Positions 1-10,124 of a stretch of DNA of 64,000 bases are shown here, in pieces. Every line of letters starts with the position of its first letter. The first letter of the stretch is position 1. Both the position numbers and the translations under genes were made by a program. The notes beneath the pieces are model-generated. The model had not been told where the DNA came from and made no database searches. It was given only the letters and a program-made list of their open reading frames with translations. The DNA lies in assembly GCA_022601135.1 (NCBI GenBank), contig JAHZJB010000126.1, positions 62,001 through 126,000 on the forward strand, read 5' to 3'. This stretch comes from Actinomycetes bacterium (lineage in GTDB: Bacteria; Actinomycetota; Actinomycetes; Mycobacteriales; Mycobacteriaceae).

Positions 1-3000
1 GCGGGCCCGTGCCTCGTCGGCACCGGTGCGGGCGCGGTAGATGTCCAGGAATGCCCGCCGCACGGCCGGGGCCATCTTGGCACCGTCGCCGCACACGAAC
101 ACGTGTGTGTCCTTGGCGGGATCGCCCAGAAGGGCCCAGACCTCCTCCGCGTCGGCGGCGATACGGTCCTGCACGTAGCGGACGTCGTCCTGCGGCGCAC
201 GCGAAAAGGCCGGTCGCATTCGTACGATCCCGAGACTTTCGGCTTCGTTGAACTGCTCGCGGAAGATGTAGTCGACGTCAGGATCGCGCACTCCGAAGAA
301 GCACAATGCGGGCGCATACGGGGCGCCGTCCCGGTGGGCGGCCAGGCGGTCGCCCATGAAGCCGCGGAACGGGGCGACACCGGTACCCGCGCTGACCAGG
401 ATCACGTTTTTCTCGGGGTCGGCGCCTGCCCGGAAAGCCTGGCGGGCCGGGTCCACCCGGGCACGAATCTGCGCTCCGGTTCCGAGGGCGGCGAGATGGT
501 TGGAGGCCACGCCCTTGAAGTGCCCGTAGCCGGACCGGGCCGGCGCGTGGAGCACACTGACCACGAGGGCGACGACGTTCGGTGACAGCTTCGACGACGA
601 GGCGATCGAGTAATGGCGCGGCGTCATCGGCTCAAGCAGCTCGAGAAATTCCGCACCTTTGATGTCGCAGGCAGGAAACTCGACAAGACATTCGATCGCG
701 CTGAGGGCACAAGGCTCGGCTGACTCGGCAAGCTGCTCAAGGCGCTGGCGTTCCGGCTGGCACGGGTTGGCGGCGGCGAGCTTGCGCAGTTGGCTGTGGG
801 TCACGGGTTTCCGAAGTTCCACGAAGTGGGTGAACAGTTGGCGCGCGCTCACCTCGCGGTCGATGGCGATCATCCGTCGAGACGTCCGCCGAGGATTGAT
901 TGACACTCGCAGGTCGGGATCCACTTCGAGTGCTTCCATCACCGCCTCGACGAGGTCCGGCGGGTTGTCCGCGAGGACCGTCAGGTGGTCACCCGTGTGG
1001 TATTCAACGCCGTCTGAGAGGGCAACCCGGACAAAGCGTTTAGCCTGTCCCAAGGCGTTGTCGTCGCTGACCAACTCAACGTTCTCCAGCACGGTCATCG
1101 GGGTCACCTCGAACCGGGCATCGATGGCCGCGGTCACCGGACCGGAGATGGTGTGCAGGTCATAGAGCGGCTCGCCGGTGTCGGTCACCGGGAGGGCATC
1201 CGGGTCGCCGAAGCGCGCCGAGAGTTGCGCCCCCAGCGCGCCCGAGAACTCTTCGACCGCGCCCGTGAGGTCGCCCGAGGTGTCTGCCGCGCCCATCGGC
1301 ACCAAACGCTGACCGCCTAGCTGCGCCAATCGCTCATCGATACGCTTCGGTACGGCCTGGTAGGTCTCGGCCCAGTTGTGGTCCCCGACCCCGAGCACGG
1401 CGAAGTTCGGCGAGCCGCTCAACGCGGCGCCCTCGCTATTCAGCCAGCTGAAGAACGCGCGCGCGTCATCGGTTGCCTGTCCGTTGTAGGACGAGGCGAT
1501 AATCAACGTCGCATCTGCCTCGGGCAGGTTGCCGACGGCGTCATCCAACGGTCCGACCGTCGCGGTGAACCCGATGTCGGTGGCCTCTTGAGCGAGTTGG
1601 CTAGCCAGCGCCCGGCAGGTGCCGAGGTTCGACCCGTGCAGGATCGACAGGGTAGTCCCGGCCGTGATGGGTGAGACCGCGTGCGACTGGTGACCGGTGG
1701 CGGACGCCCCTGCCGCGGTCTCCGCCGGCTTCGCACGATGGCGGTCGGCGGGGGTGCGTCGGATCAGATCGAGGTGGAAACCGACCGGGCGGCGGCTGGT
1801 TTGACTATCCCATTGCAGTACATAGTGTTGGGAATCGATCAGGCGGTATCGATGCACCAGGCGGGCGATCGCCATGGTGGCCTCGTGCACCGCGAACTGA
1901 CGGCCGATACAGGACCGGGCCCCGGTGCCGAACGGCTTGAACAAGGCCGCCGGGCGCTCCGCGGCGAGCGCGGGTTCGAATCGGTCCGGGTCGAAGAGTT
2001 CGACGTTGTCGCCCCATTCCGGCTGGCGGTGCAGCGCCCCGGTGAGGACCGTGACCGCTTCTCCCTGCTTGATCGGGTACTTGCCACCGATAACGCAGTC
2101 CGCCAATGCCATTCGATCGAAGCTGAGCACGGGAGGGGACAGTCGCAGCGTCTCGCTGAGCACCTGCCGCAGGTAGGTGAATTTGCCGATGTCGTCATAG
2201 CTGGGCAGGTAGTCATCCTCGGCACCGAAAACCTCGTCCACCTCGGCCTGGACTCGGGACAGCGCCGCCGGGTGCCGCACGATGTTGTAGAGGGCGGTGG
2301 GCATCAGTTCGGATGTGGTCAGTTGCCCGGCGATGAGAAAGGTCATGATCTGGTTGCGGATGTTCTGCTCGTCGAGCACCGGCCTGCCGGCGGCATCGGG
2401 CTTGAGCATGGTGTACAAGAGGTCATCGACGCCGTCGGCGTTGGCGGTGTGCTCATCGACAAGTTCGTCGAAATACTCATGGAGTTTGGCCAGCTCGGTC
2501 TCGAATTCCGCTGTCCTCTCCGGTGTTCCGATCGCATCGAGGGCGCGGGTGAAGCTCTCCGGGATCGGGGCAAGCCCGTCGTGGCCGAACGATTCAAACC
2601 GGGCTCCGAACCCGGCCAGCGCGACGGTGTCCATGGCAAGCTTCTGCAGGTCATCGGCAACGTTGACCGGCTGACGGCCGATGCTGGCATCCCAGCGGGC
2701 GATGAGCTTGCAGTTGATGTCCAGCATGGCTGCGTGGTATTTGCGCAGACCGGCATAGCTGAAACCAGGCAGCAGAACGTCATGGGCCTTCTGCCAGTTC
2801 GGCTCCCCGTGATAAGCGGTGAACAATCCGTCGCCGGCCAGCCGGCGGATGCGAGCCAGGGGCGGGGTCAGGTTCTTGGCGAACCTGCTCTCGTCGCTGA
2901 GTTCCGCGACGAGCGGCAGTGAGCAGGCGTACAGCTTTCGGAACCCGCTATAGCTGGCATAGAACAGCGGTCCATGGAGCTCCCCGAGAACATCGATGGG

Positions 3001-3105
3001 CAGGGCATAGGGTCGGCCGGCCAGCTGCGCCGGAGTTGGCAGAGCGCTTCCGGCCGAGGGAACATTGTCGAGCTCCGGGGGCAGTGCGGGTGCGAAATTC
3101 GCCAT
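1..3105 (-). CDS. Self-sufficient cytochrome P450/NADPH-P450 reductase fusion (CYP102-like), 3' end outside window
   Basis: Starts at ATG 3105 and is open to base 1 (1035 codons). About 10-30 C-terminal residues are missing if it has the length of CYP102A1. Order: P450 domain (about residues 1-455), flavodoxin-like FMN domain (about 485-630, GSNLGTCRALA), then FAD/NADPH reductase (RHYSIASSS near 830, SAGTGVAPFRGF near 908, VFVCGDG near 1007). The heme signature FGTGARSCIG places the ligand at Cys399, matching Cys400 of P450BM3. Family members hydroxylate fatty acids or similar chains with NADPH and O2 in one soluble polypeptide; the substrate here is unknown. Odd point: the I-helix reads AGQLTT (259-264) instead of AGHETT, so the usual acidic partner of the catalytic Thr263 is Leu262. 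Transcribed away from the thioesterase/purA block with a short upstream gap. Confidence 0.93.
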   Translation of the reverse strand, partial: MANFAPALPPELDNVPSAGSALPTPAQLAGRPYALPIDVLGELHGPLFYASYSGFRKLYACSLPLVAELSDESRFAKNLTPPLARIRRLAGDGLFTAYHGEPNWQKAHDVLLPGFSYAGLRKYHAAMLDINCKLIARWDASIGRQPVNVADDLQKLAMDTVALAGFGARFESFGHDGLAPIPESFTRALDAIGTPERTAEFETELAKLHEYFDELVDEHTANADGVDDLLYTMLKPDAAGRPVLDEQNIRNQIMTFLIAGQLTTSELMPTALYNIVRHPAALSRVQAEVDEVFGAEDDYLPSYDDIGKFTYLRQVLSETLRLSPPVLSFDRMALADCVIGGKYPIKQGEAVTVLTGALHRQPEWGDNVELFDPDRFEPALAAERPAALFKPFGTGARSCIGRQFAVHEATMAIARLVHRYRLIDSQHYVLQWDSQTSRRPVGFHLDLIRRTPADRHRAKPAETAAGASATGHQSHAVSPITAGTTLSILHGSNLGTCRALASQLAQEATDIGFTATVGPLDDAVGNLPEADATLIIASSYNGQATDDARAFFSWLNSEGAALSGSPNFAVLGVGDHNWAETYQAVPKRIDERLAQLGGQRLVPMGAADTSGDLTGAVEEFSGALGAQLSARFGDPDALPVTDTGEPLYDLHTISGPVTAAIDARFEVTPMTVLENVELVSDDNALGQAKRFVRVALSDGVEYHTGDHLTVLADNPPDLVEAVMEALEVDPDLRVSINPRRTSRRMIAIDREVSARQLFTHFVELRKPVTHSQLRKLAAANPCQPERQRLEQLAESAEPCALSAIECLVEFPACDIKGAEFLELLEPMTPRHYSIASSSKLSPNVVALVVSVLHAPARSGYGHFKGVASNHLAALGTGAQIRARVDPARQAFRAGADPEKNVILVSAGTGVAPFRGFMGDRLAAHRDGAPYAPALCFFGVRDPDVDYIFREQFNEAESLGIVRMRPAFSRAPQDDVRYVQDRIAADAEEVWALLGDPAKDTHVFVCGDGAKMAPAVRRAFLDIYRARTGADEARAR

Positions 3106-3140
3106 GGCCGACAGCCTAGGCGGAATCGGTCCCGGGTTGA

Positions 3141-5110
<1,970 letters not shown>

Positions 5111-5183
5111 CTACTGCGCAGCCGGTGAGACACCCTATCCGATCAACATCGGACCTGATCACCGCCCGTTTACAAGGAGCAGA

Positions 5184-5810
5184 TTGGACCCCCAGCCCGT
5201 CGCGGTTCTGTTGTTCGGCGGACGCCGGGCTCCCTGGGGGCTGGGCGCTCTCCCGGTAATCGACCCCAAGGCCGTCCATGACCCGGCGTGCCCGGACTTC
5301 CCCATCGGCCCCATCGGTTATCGCCGCATCATCGTGGTCGGCACGCATGCCGATCTGGCGGCGGTGCTGACCCGGTTGCTGCGCACCGAACGCCTCGACA
5401 TCGAGGTGGCCCACGTGACCCGACGCTGGCAGGGCCGGTGTGCCCGCATCGGCGCAGCCACCCGGGTTCCACTCATCAGAGACGAGACAGGCAGCGTCGT
5501 GACCCGAGTGGCCTACTGGTTGCCCCAGGAGGGTTCCCCGACGATTCGCGGCGAGGCAGTGGTCGACGACACGGTGCTGTTCAACGGTGCGGTGACCGGT
5601 GTGCGGATAGAGCCGACCGCGGCGGTGCCTGGACTCCGTGCCAGCACGCGGTCGGGCCGCATGCGGCCCAGGCGCTGGGTGACCGGACGCGCCGCCCAGC
5701 TGGGCACCACCGGAGCGCTGGTGATCCGTGACGGGAACCCGGCGCCGCGGCCAATTCGGCGCTCCACCTTCTACCGGCATACCGAGGGTTGGCTCCGGGT
5801 AGGGCTCTGA
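5184..5810 (+). CDS. Conserved hypothetical protein, Rv0358-like
   Basis: I assign TTG 5184 as start because AAGGAG lies just upstream (5175-5180) and the preceding in-frame stretch overlaps the purA start region. Protein of 208 aa. Begins DPQPVAVLLFGGRRAPWG and contains segments RIIVVGTHADLAAVLTRLL and IEVAHVTRRW; there is no signal peptide or membrane segment. I do not recognise an enzymatic motif. Position between purA (divergent) and an M50 peptidase gene corresponds to Rv0358 of M. tuberculosis, which is likewise uncharacterised. It probably shares a transcript with the peptidase 21 bp downstream. Confidence 0.75.
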   Translation: MDPQPVAVLLFGGRRAPWGLGALPVIDPKAVHDPACPDFPIGPIGYRRIIVVGTHADLAAVLTRLLRTERLDIEVAHVTRRWQGRCARIGAATRVPLIRDETGSVVTRVAYWLPQEGSPTIRGEAVVDDTVLFNGAVTGVRIEPTAAVPGLRASTRSGRMRPRRWVTGRAAQLGTTGALVIRDGNPAPRPIRRSTFYRHTEGWLRVGL

Positions 5811-5831
5811 TAACCCGGCTAGCCTCATGCG

Positions 5832-6611
5832 GTGAGCATTCGGCCCCTGCACCAGTCGGTGCGTCCCAGCCCGGTCTTTCTGGCGATCGTCGCGCTCACG
5901 GCGACGGGAGGGGTCGTCGCGTGGGTCTCGGCGGAACAGATCCAGCCGATGGCCTACCTCGGCGTCTTCGTTTTCGTCATCTTCGGATGGCTGGTGACGT
6001 TGTGTCTGCACGAGTTCGGCCACGCCTACTCCGCGTGGCGGTTCGGTGACCGCGACGTCGCCGCGCGCGGATACCTCACCCTCAACCCGCTGAAGTACTC
6101 CCACCCGCTGCTCTCACTCGGCCTGCCCGTCCTGTTCATCGCGCTGGGGGGCATCGGACTGCCGGGCGGCGCGGTGTACGTCCAGACCGCGTTCATGACG
6201 AAACGCCAGAAAACCCTGGTCAGCCTGGCCGGCCCGGCCGTCAATCTCGGGTTCGCGATACTGCTGCTCACGCTGACCCGACTGATGTACGACCCGGCCC
6301 ACGCAGTGTTCTGGGCGGGCGTCGCGTTCCTGGGCTTCCTGCAGATCACCGCATTCCTGCTCAACATGCTGCCCATTCCCGGTCTGGACGGCTATTCCGC
6401 GCTGGAGCCCCACCTCAGCCCGGAAACGCAGCGTGCGTTGCAGCCCGCCAAACAATGGGGCTTTTTCCTCCTGCTGATCCTGTTGATCGCGCCGGGACTC
6501 AACCAATGGTTCTTCTCGACGGTGTACTGGCTGTTCGAACTGTCCGGTGTGTCCGCCACCCTGTCGGCAGTCGGGAGTCAGCTGACCCGGTTCTGGTCGG
6601 CCTGGATGTGA
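5832..6611 (+). CDS. Site-2 protease (M50) family membrane peptidase, Rv0359-like
   Basis: Protein of 259 aa from GTG 5832; an ATG at 5827 runs into a stop at once. Multi-pass membrane protein with the zinc motif HEFGH (residues 60-64) in a membrane segment and the third-ligand motif NMLPIPGLDG (178-187), both hallmarks of M50/rhomboid-like intramembrane metalloproteases of the SpoIVFB type. It is predicted to cut membrane-embedded substrates, such as anti-sigma factors, in the plasma membrane; the substrate is unknown. Same length and place as Rv0359. There is no PDZ or CBS domain. Confidence 0.88.
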   Translation: MSIRPLHQSVRPSPVFLAIVALTATGGVVAWVSAEQIQPMAYLGVFVFVIFGWLVTLCLHEFGHAYSAWRFGDRDVAARGYLTLNPLKYSHPLLSLGLPVLFIALGGIGLPGGAVYVQTAFMTKRQKTLVSLAGPAVNLGFAILLLTLTRLMYDPAHAVFWAGVAFLGFLQITAFLLNMLPIPGLDGYSALEPHLSPETQRALQPAKQWGFFLLLILLIAPGLNQWFFSTVYWLFELSGVSATLSAVGSQLTRFWSAWM

Positions 6612-6632
6612 TCCAGCGGTTGCGGTAGGCGG

Positions 6633-7778
6633 TCAGTGGTAGATAGCGCTGGCGACGTCGCGCTTCTGTCGCCGGAGCCGTTGCACGGCACCGGTCGAGA
6701 ATCCGCCGCCGGTCGGCCGGTCGGGCACCTCGTTCAGATCTTCGGCCAACGTCCAGCCTGAGCCGAGCTCAATCAACGACCGGTGCTTGGTGGCGTAATA
6801 GTCCGGGCTGATCGAGATCCCCACACCGGTTGCGCCGGCAGCGGCGGCAATCATGTGCGGGTGAAAACGGGTCGAGATCCACGTCTGCCCGTCCGCCACC
6901 GGAAGACCCCTGGCCCACACATCGACGAACGGGTAGAAACGCGCGCCCGGCATTTCGTGCTCGATGAGCGCGTAGACCTCGCGGTCAACCCTCGGTATTC
7001 CTTCGACCACGCACACCTGCGCCGGTGATACTTCCCAGGCCCGCAACATCGACAGCGTGACCCCGGCGACCGCTGCCGTGCCGACGTCGTTCATGTCCGA
7101 CTGCAGGCAAATCATCACCGACGGCAGCGTCTCATCCGGCCACGCCTGCTGTGGGGTGGCGGTGCGGTGTCCCTGCCCAATCGTCAAGAACGCATCATCG
7201 ACGCCCGGCGTGATCCCGAGCAGCTTCCCCGATTCTGCATCGCGAACGTCGACGACATCGAACCGGTCAGCCAGTGCACGCAACAGCGGTCCAGTGCCCG
7301 GCGGCTCCGGAGTGAGCCCATGGCCCGACAGCGCCGCCCGAGCCCCCGAACGGCGCGCAGCCGCAGCGGCTCCCGCCAGCACACCGAGGTGCCGCGGCCA
7401 CACCGCGTTGACGTATCCGCCACCGACGACGTGAACAACGTCGAGCCGCTGGAGTGCGTCGATCCCCAGGTGCCAGCGTGGCGCCATCCCCGGGTTGGCG
7501 ATGGCACTCTGCACCCAGGAAGCAACCTCCCACGGGTCGTCCGAGGGCGCCTCCCAACACAAACGCCATAGCGTGTCGACGAAGCGGACCCGCGGATGCG
7601 CCTGGCCGAAGAGCAACTGACTCGGGCCGGGTGCGGGAGTGTCGACCCAGACCTCGGCATTGGGCGCCACCTCATCCAGGTGGCGCAACCAACCGTCAAG
7701 GATCAGTTCGTCCCCGAAATTCGGGAAGCCGGAGGTGGCAACCAGGTAGTACACGGGAGACTCCCGGCTTGATCCCAT
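6633..7778 (-). CDS. Polysaccharide pyruvyl transferase family protein
   Basis: Protein of 381 aa from ATG 7778 (MGSSRESPVYYLVATSG); a start further in at VYYLVATSG is possible. N-terminal GFPNFGDELILDGWLRHL and the C-terminal RFHPHMIAAAAGATGVGIS segment fit the CsaB/WcaK pyruvyl transferase superfamily (GT-B-like fold), which transfers pyruvate ketals from PEP to sugars of cell-envelope glycans or is used as a glycosyltransferase-like scaffold. The acceptor is unknown. In my recollection this gene is not present at this site (between Rv0359 and Rv0360c) in M. tuberculosis, so it is probably an insertion, together with the adjacent divergent CDF gene. Confidence 0.8.
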   Translation of the reverse strand: MGSSRESPVYYLVATSGFPNFGDELILDGWLRHLDEVAPNAEVWVDTPAPGPSQLLFGQAHPRVRFVDTLWRLCWEAPSDDPWEVASWVQSAIANPGMAPRWHLGIDALQRLDVVHVVGGGYVNAVWPRHLGVLAGAAAAARRSGARAALSGHGLTPEPPGTGPLLRALADRFDVVDVRDAESGKLLGITPGVDDAFLTIGQGHRTATPQQAWPDETLPSVMICLQSDMNDVGTAAVAGVTLSMLRAWEVSPAQVCVVEGIPRVDREVYALIEHEMPGARFYPFVDVWARGLPVADGQTWISTRFHPHMIAAAAGATGVGISISPDYYATKHRSLIELGSGWTLAEDLNEVPDRPTGGGFSTGAVQRLRRQKRDVASAIYH

Positions 7779-7824
7779 CAGGCGACGCTACCGGGCGGGC
7801 AGGCGCAGGGCTGCCCGGCTTGTC

Positions 7825-7848
7825 ATATATGCGTCTTTCCGCATATAT
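7825..7848. promoter_or_regulatory. Perfect palindromic operator overlapping the -10 box of the CDF gene
   Basis: Arms ATATATGCG (7825-7833) and CGCATATAT (7840-7848) are exact reverse complements around a 6-base spacer TCTTTC. The right arm overlaps TATATT (7844-7849), a good mycobacterial -10 hexamer lying 7 bases before ATG 7857, which implies a leaderless transcript. Size and AT-rich arms resemble sites of ArsR/SmtB or CopY-like metal sensors; the regulator is not encoded next to it. Confidence 0.75.
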
Positions 7849-7856
7849 TTTCTCCC

Positions 7857-8753
7857 ATGGGCGCAGGACACGACCACGGGAACGCGGACTCCCGCGTTTC
7901 CCGAATGCTCATCGCCGCGGGCATCCTGTCCATCTTCTTCGTCGTCGAACTGACCACGGCGCTGGCCATCAACTCCATCGCGCTGCTTGCCGACGCCGGC
8001 CACATGTTGACCGACCTGGTGGCCATGTTCATGGGATTGACCGCGGTGCTCCTGGCCCGGCGCGGCAGCACATCACCGTCGCGCACCTACGGCTGGCACC
8101 GCGCCGAAGTCTTCACCGCCGTGGCCAACGCCGTGCTGCTGCTCGGGGTCGCGGGATTCATCCTTTTCGAAGCGTTCGAACGCCTCGGGGACGCCCCCGA
8201 CGTTCCGGGCGTGCCGATGATCGTGGTCGCGTTGCTGGGATTGCTCGCCAACGCGGTGGTTGTGCTGCTGCTGCGGTCCCACTCACGTACGAGCCTCGCG
8301 GTCAAGGGCGCCTACATGGAGGTTCTCGCCGACACCCTGGGAAGCGTCGGAGTATTGATCGCCGGCATCGTCACCGTCACCACGGGGTGGCCCTACGCCG
8401 ACGTCGTCGTCGCCGTGCTGGTGGCATTGTGGGTGCTCCCCCGCGCCATCTCGCTGGCTCAGGCCGCGCTGCGCATCCTGTCCGAGACATCACCCAGCCA
8501 TATCGACGTGGAAGAGCTTCGCACGGCGCTCGGTGCCGTCGAGGGCGTCACCGAGGTGCACGACCTCCACGTGTGGACCCTGGTTCCGGGCAAGGACATG
8601 GTCACCGCCCACCTGACCAGCACACGTAACTCGGCGGCGGTGCTCGACGACGCCCGCGCCGTGTTCACCGCGCGCGGCCTCGCCCACTCCACAGTTCAGG
8701 TGGAACCGCCTGACTCCACCGCCGATTGCGAATGTGAAAGTGACAGACGGTAA
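7857..8753 (+). CDS. Cation diffusion facilitator (CzcD/ZitB-like) metal efflux protein
   Basis: Protein of 298 aa from ATG 7857. Starts with a short His/Asp patch (GAGHDHGNAD), then six membrane segments. TM2 carries LADAGHMLTDL (the HxxxD metal site) and TM5 carries EVLADTLGSVG (Asp of the second half-site), followed by the cytosolic domain with VHDLHVWTL. The tail DCECESDRR is Cys/acid rich and could bind metal. Family members export Zn2+, Co2+ or Cd2+ by proton antiport. Expression is probably metal-controlled through the palindrome 9 bases upstream. Convergent with the DUF3151 gene, 11 bases apart. Confidence 0.93.
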   Translation: MGAGHDHGNADSRVSRMLIAAGILSIFFVVELTTALAINSIALLADAGHMLTDLVAMFMGLTAVLLARRGSTSPSRTYGWHRAEVFTAVANAVLLLGVAGFILFEAFERLGDAPDVPGVPMIVVALLGLLANAVVVLLLRSHSRTSLAVKGAYMEVLADTLGSVGVLIAGIVTVTTGWPYADVVVAVLVALWVLPRAISLAQAALRILSETSPSHIDVEELRTALGAVEGVTEVHDLHVWTLVPGKDMVTAHLTSTRNSAAVLDDARAVFTARGLAHSTVQVEPPDSTADCECESDRR

Positions 8754-8764
8754 CCAGCCCGGGA

Positions 8765-9181
8765 TCAGGACAACCCGAGTTCCGCGCGGGCGGACCCATC
8801 ACAATCGTCGAGCAGATCCAGGCAACGCTGATACTCCGCGGTCTCCCCGATAGCGCCGGCGGCGCGGGCCAGCGCTGCCACACAGCGCAGAAAGCCCCGA
8901 TTGGGTTCGTGGAAGAAGGGCACCGGACCGAAACCCTTCCATCCGTTGCGACGAAGTTGATCGAGCCCACGGTGGTAGCCGGTGCGGGCGTAGGCGTACG
9001 CGGTGACAGCCTTGTCCTCGTCGAGAGCACTTTCGGCGAGCAGCGCCCAGGCAATCGATGCCGATGGATGCGCAGCGGCCACCACCGCCGGATTCTCCCC
9101 GGCGTCCAATTCGGCCTCGGCCGCGGGATCACCGGGCAGCAAAACCGGTTCTGGTCCGAGGAGATCGCCCAACTGAGTCAT
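8765..9181 (-). CDS. DUF3151 protein, Rv0360c-like
   Basis: Protein of 138 aa starting MTQLGDLLGPEPVLLPGD at ATG 9181; an in-frame start at 9211 adds ten residues that look non-native. Cytosolic helical protein containing repeated Ala-rich helices (PSASIAWALLAESALD; AVTAYAYARTGYHRGLDQLRRNGWKGFGPVPF) reminiscent of TPR-type packing. Function is unknown in the whole DUF3151 family, which is restricted to actinobacteria as far as I know. Divergent from the Rv0361-like gene, the arrangement seen in M. tuberculosis. Confidence 0.85.
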   Translation of the reverse strand: MTQLGDLLGPEPVLLPGDPAAEAELDAGENPAVVAAAHPSASIAWALLAESALDEDKAVTAYAYARTGYHRGLDQLRRNGWKGFGPVPFFHEPNRGFLRCVAALARAAGAIGETAEYQRCLDLLDDCDGSARAELGLS

Positions 9182-9299
9182 GGGCCCATTGTGCCGTGCG
9201 ACCGCGGGCACCCGTCACCGCGGATGGTTAAGCTTCGCCCGTAGCCTCGGCAGACAGGGACGCCGGCGCGCGGAACGGATCAGGGAGGATTGAGCAGGG

Positions 9300-10124
9300 A
9301 TGTCGAACCCCACAGGACCTGACCGCCCGGACGAGCCCGAGTCTTCCGAGCCGACGGGGCCCGAGGCGCATCTCGCCGGCCCGGATGACGAGACGGGGGT
9401 GGCGACCGAACCCGACTCCGAGCAAGGGCCGGCCACCGAGGTCATGGCACCCGCCGAACCGCAGGCCGAGAACCCGACGGCACAATCCAGCGAGCGGCGA
9501 TTCACTGCCCCGTCCGGATTCGACGCGGGATCCACTCAGATCATCGACCAGCCCGCAGACCCGGCCACCGAGGTGTTTCCGACCGCCGAAGGCGATCAGA
9601 CCGAGTCGTTCGATGCGCAGAAACCAGTTACCCCCCAGACAATTCCGGCACGTGATGAAGCCCCTCCGGCACCGAAGAAGACACGGGGCTGGGGCTGGGC
9701 GGCGGCCATCGTGCTCATCATCGCGGCACTGGCGGGTATTGCGATTCTCGGCACCATCCTGCTGACCCGCGTTTCCCAGCCTGCGGTGTCCCAGGAGGAG
9801 ATGGTCCGCGCCACGATCCAGGACTTCGACATTGCGGTGCAGAACGGTGACCTGTCCACGCTGCGCAGCATCACCTGCGGGGCCACCCGTGACAACTACG
9901 TTCGCTATGACGAGAAGGCCTGGTCGGACACCCACTCCCGAGTAGCCGCCGCCAAGCAGTACCCGGTCGTCGCCAGCATCGATCAAGTGGTCGTCAACGG
10001 CGATCACGCCGAGGCCAACGTCACGACCTTCATGGCGTACGCGCCGCGGATCCGCTCGACGCGAAGCTTCGATCTGGAGTTCCGCGACGACCAGTGGAAG
10101 ATCTGCCAGGCGCCGGCCAGCTAG
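9300..10124 (+). CDS. Single-pass membrane protein with acidic/Pro-rich cytosolic arm and extracytoplasmic domain, Rv0361-like
   Basis: Protein of 274 aa from ATG 9300, preceded by AGGGAGGA. Residues 1-128 are disordered, rich in Pro/Glu/Ser/Thr; one membrane helix follows at about 131-156; residues 160-274 form a small alpha+beta domain with a conserved-looking start (EEMVRATIQDFDIAVQNGDLS) like the DUF4878/NTF2-type extracytoplasmic domains of mycobacterial membrane proteins. Function unknown. Its TAG stop overlaps the TAG stop of fba on the other strand, both contained in CTAG 10121-10124. Confidence 0.8.
   Translation: MSNPTGPDRPDEPESSEPTGPEAHLAGPDDETGVATEPDSEQGPATEVMAPAEPQAENPTAQSSERRFTAPSGFDAGSTQIIDQPADPATEVFPTAEGDQTESFDAQKPVTPQTIPARDEAPPAPKKTRGWGWAAAIVLIIAALAGIAILGTILLTRVSQPAVSQEEMVRATIQDFDIAVQNGDLSTLRSITCGATRDNYVRYDEKAWSDTHSRVAAAKQYPVVASIDQVVVNGDHAEANVTTFMAYAPRIRSTRSFDLEFRDDQWKICQAPAS

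Noticed and set aside
1681..2922. Long plus-strand open frame of 413 codons
   Set aside because: Antisense of the P450 domain, which has clear heme and ExxR motifs on the minus strand; stop-poor only because of high GC.
7454..8629. Plus-strand frame of 391 codons across the CDF promoter
   Set aside because: Out of frame with the CDF protein and Arg/His-rich nonsense; it crosses the operator.
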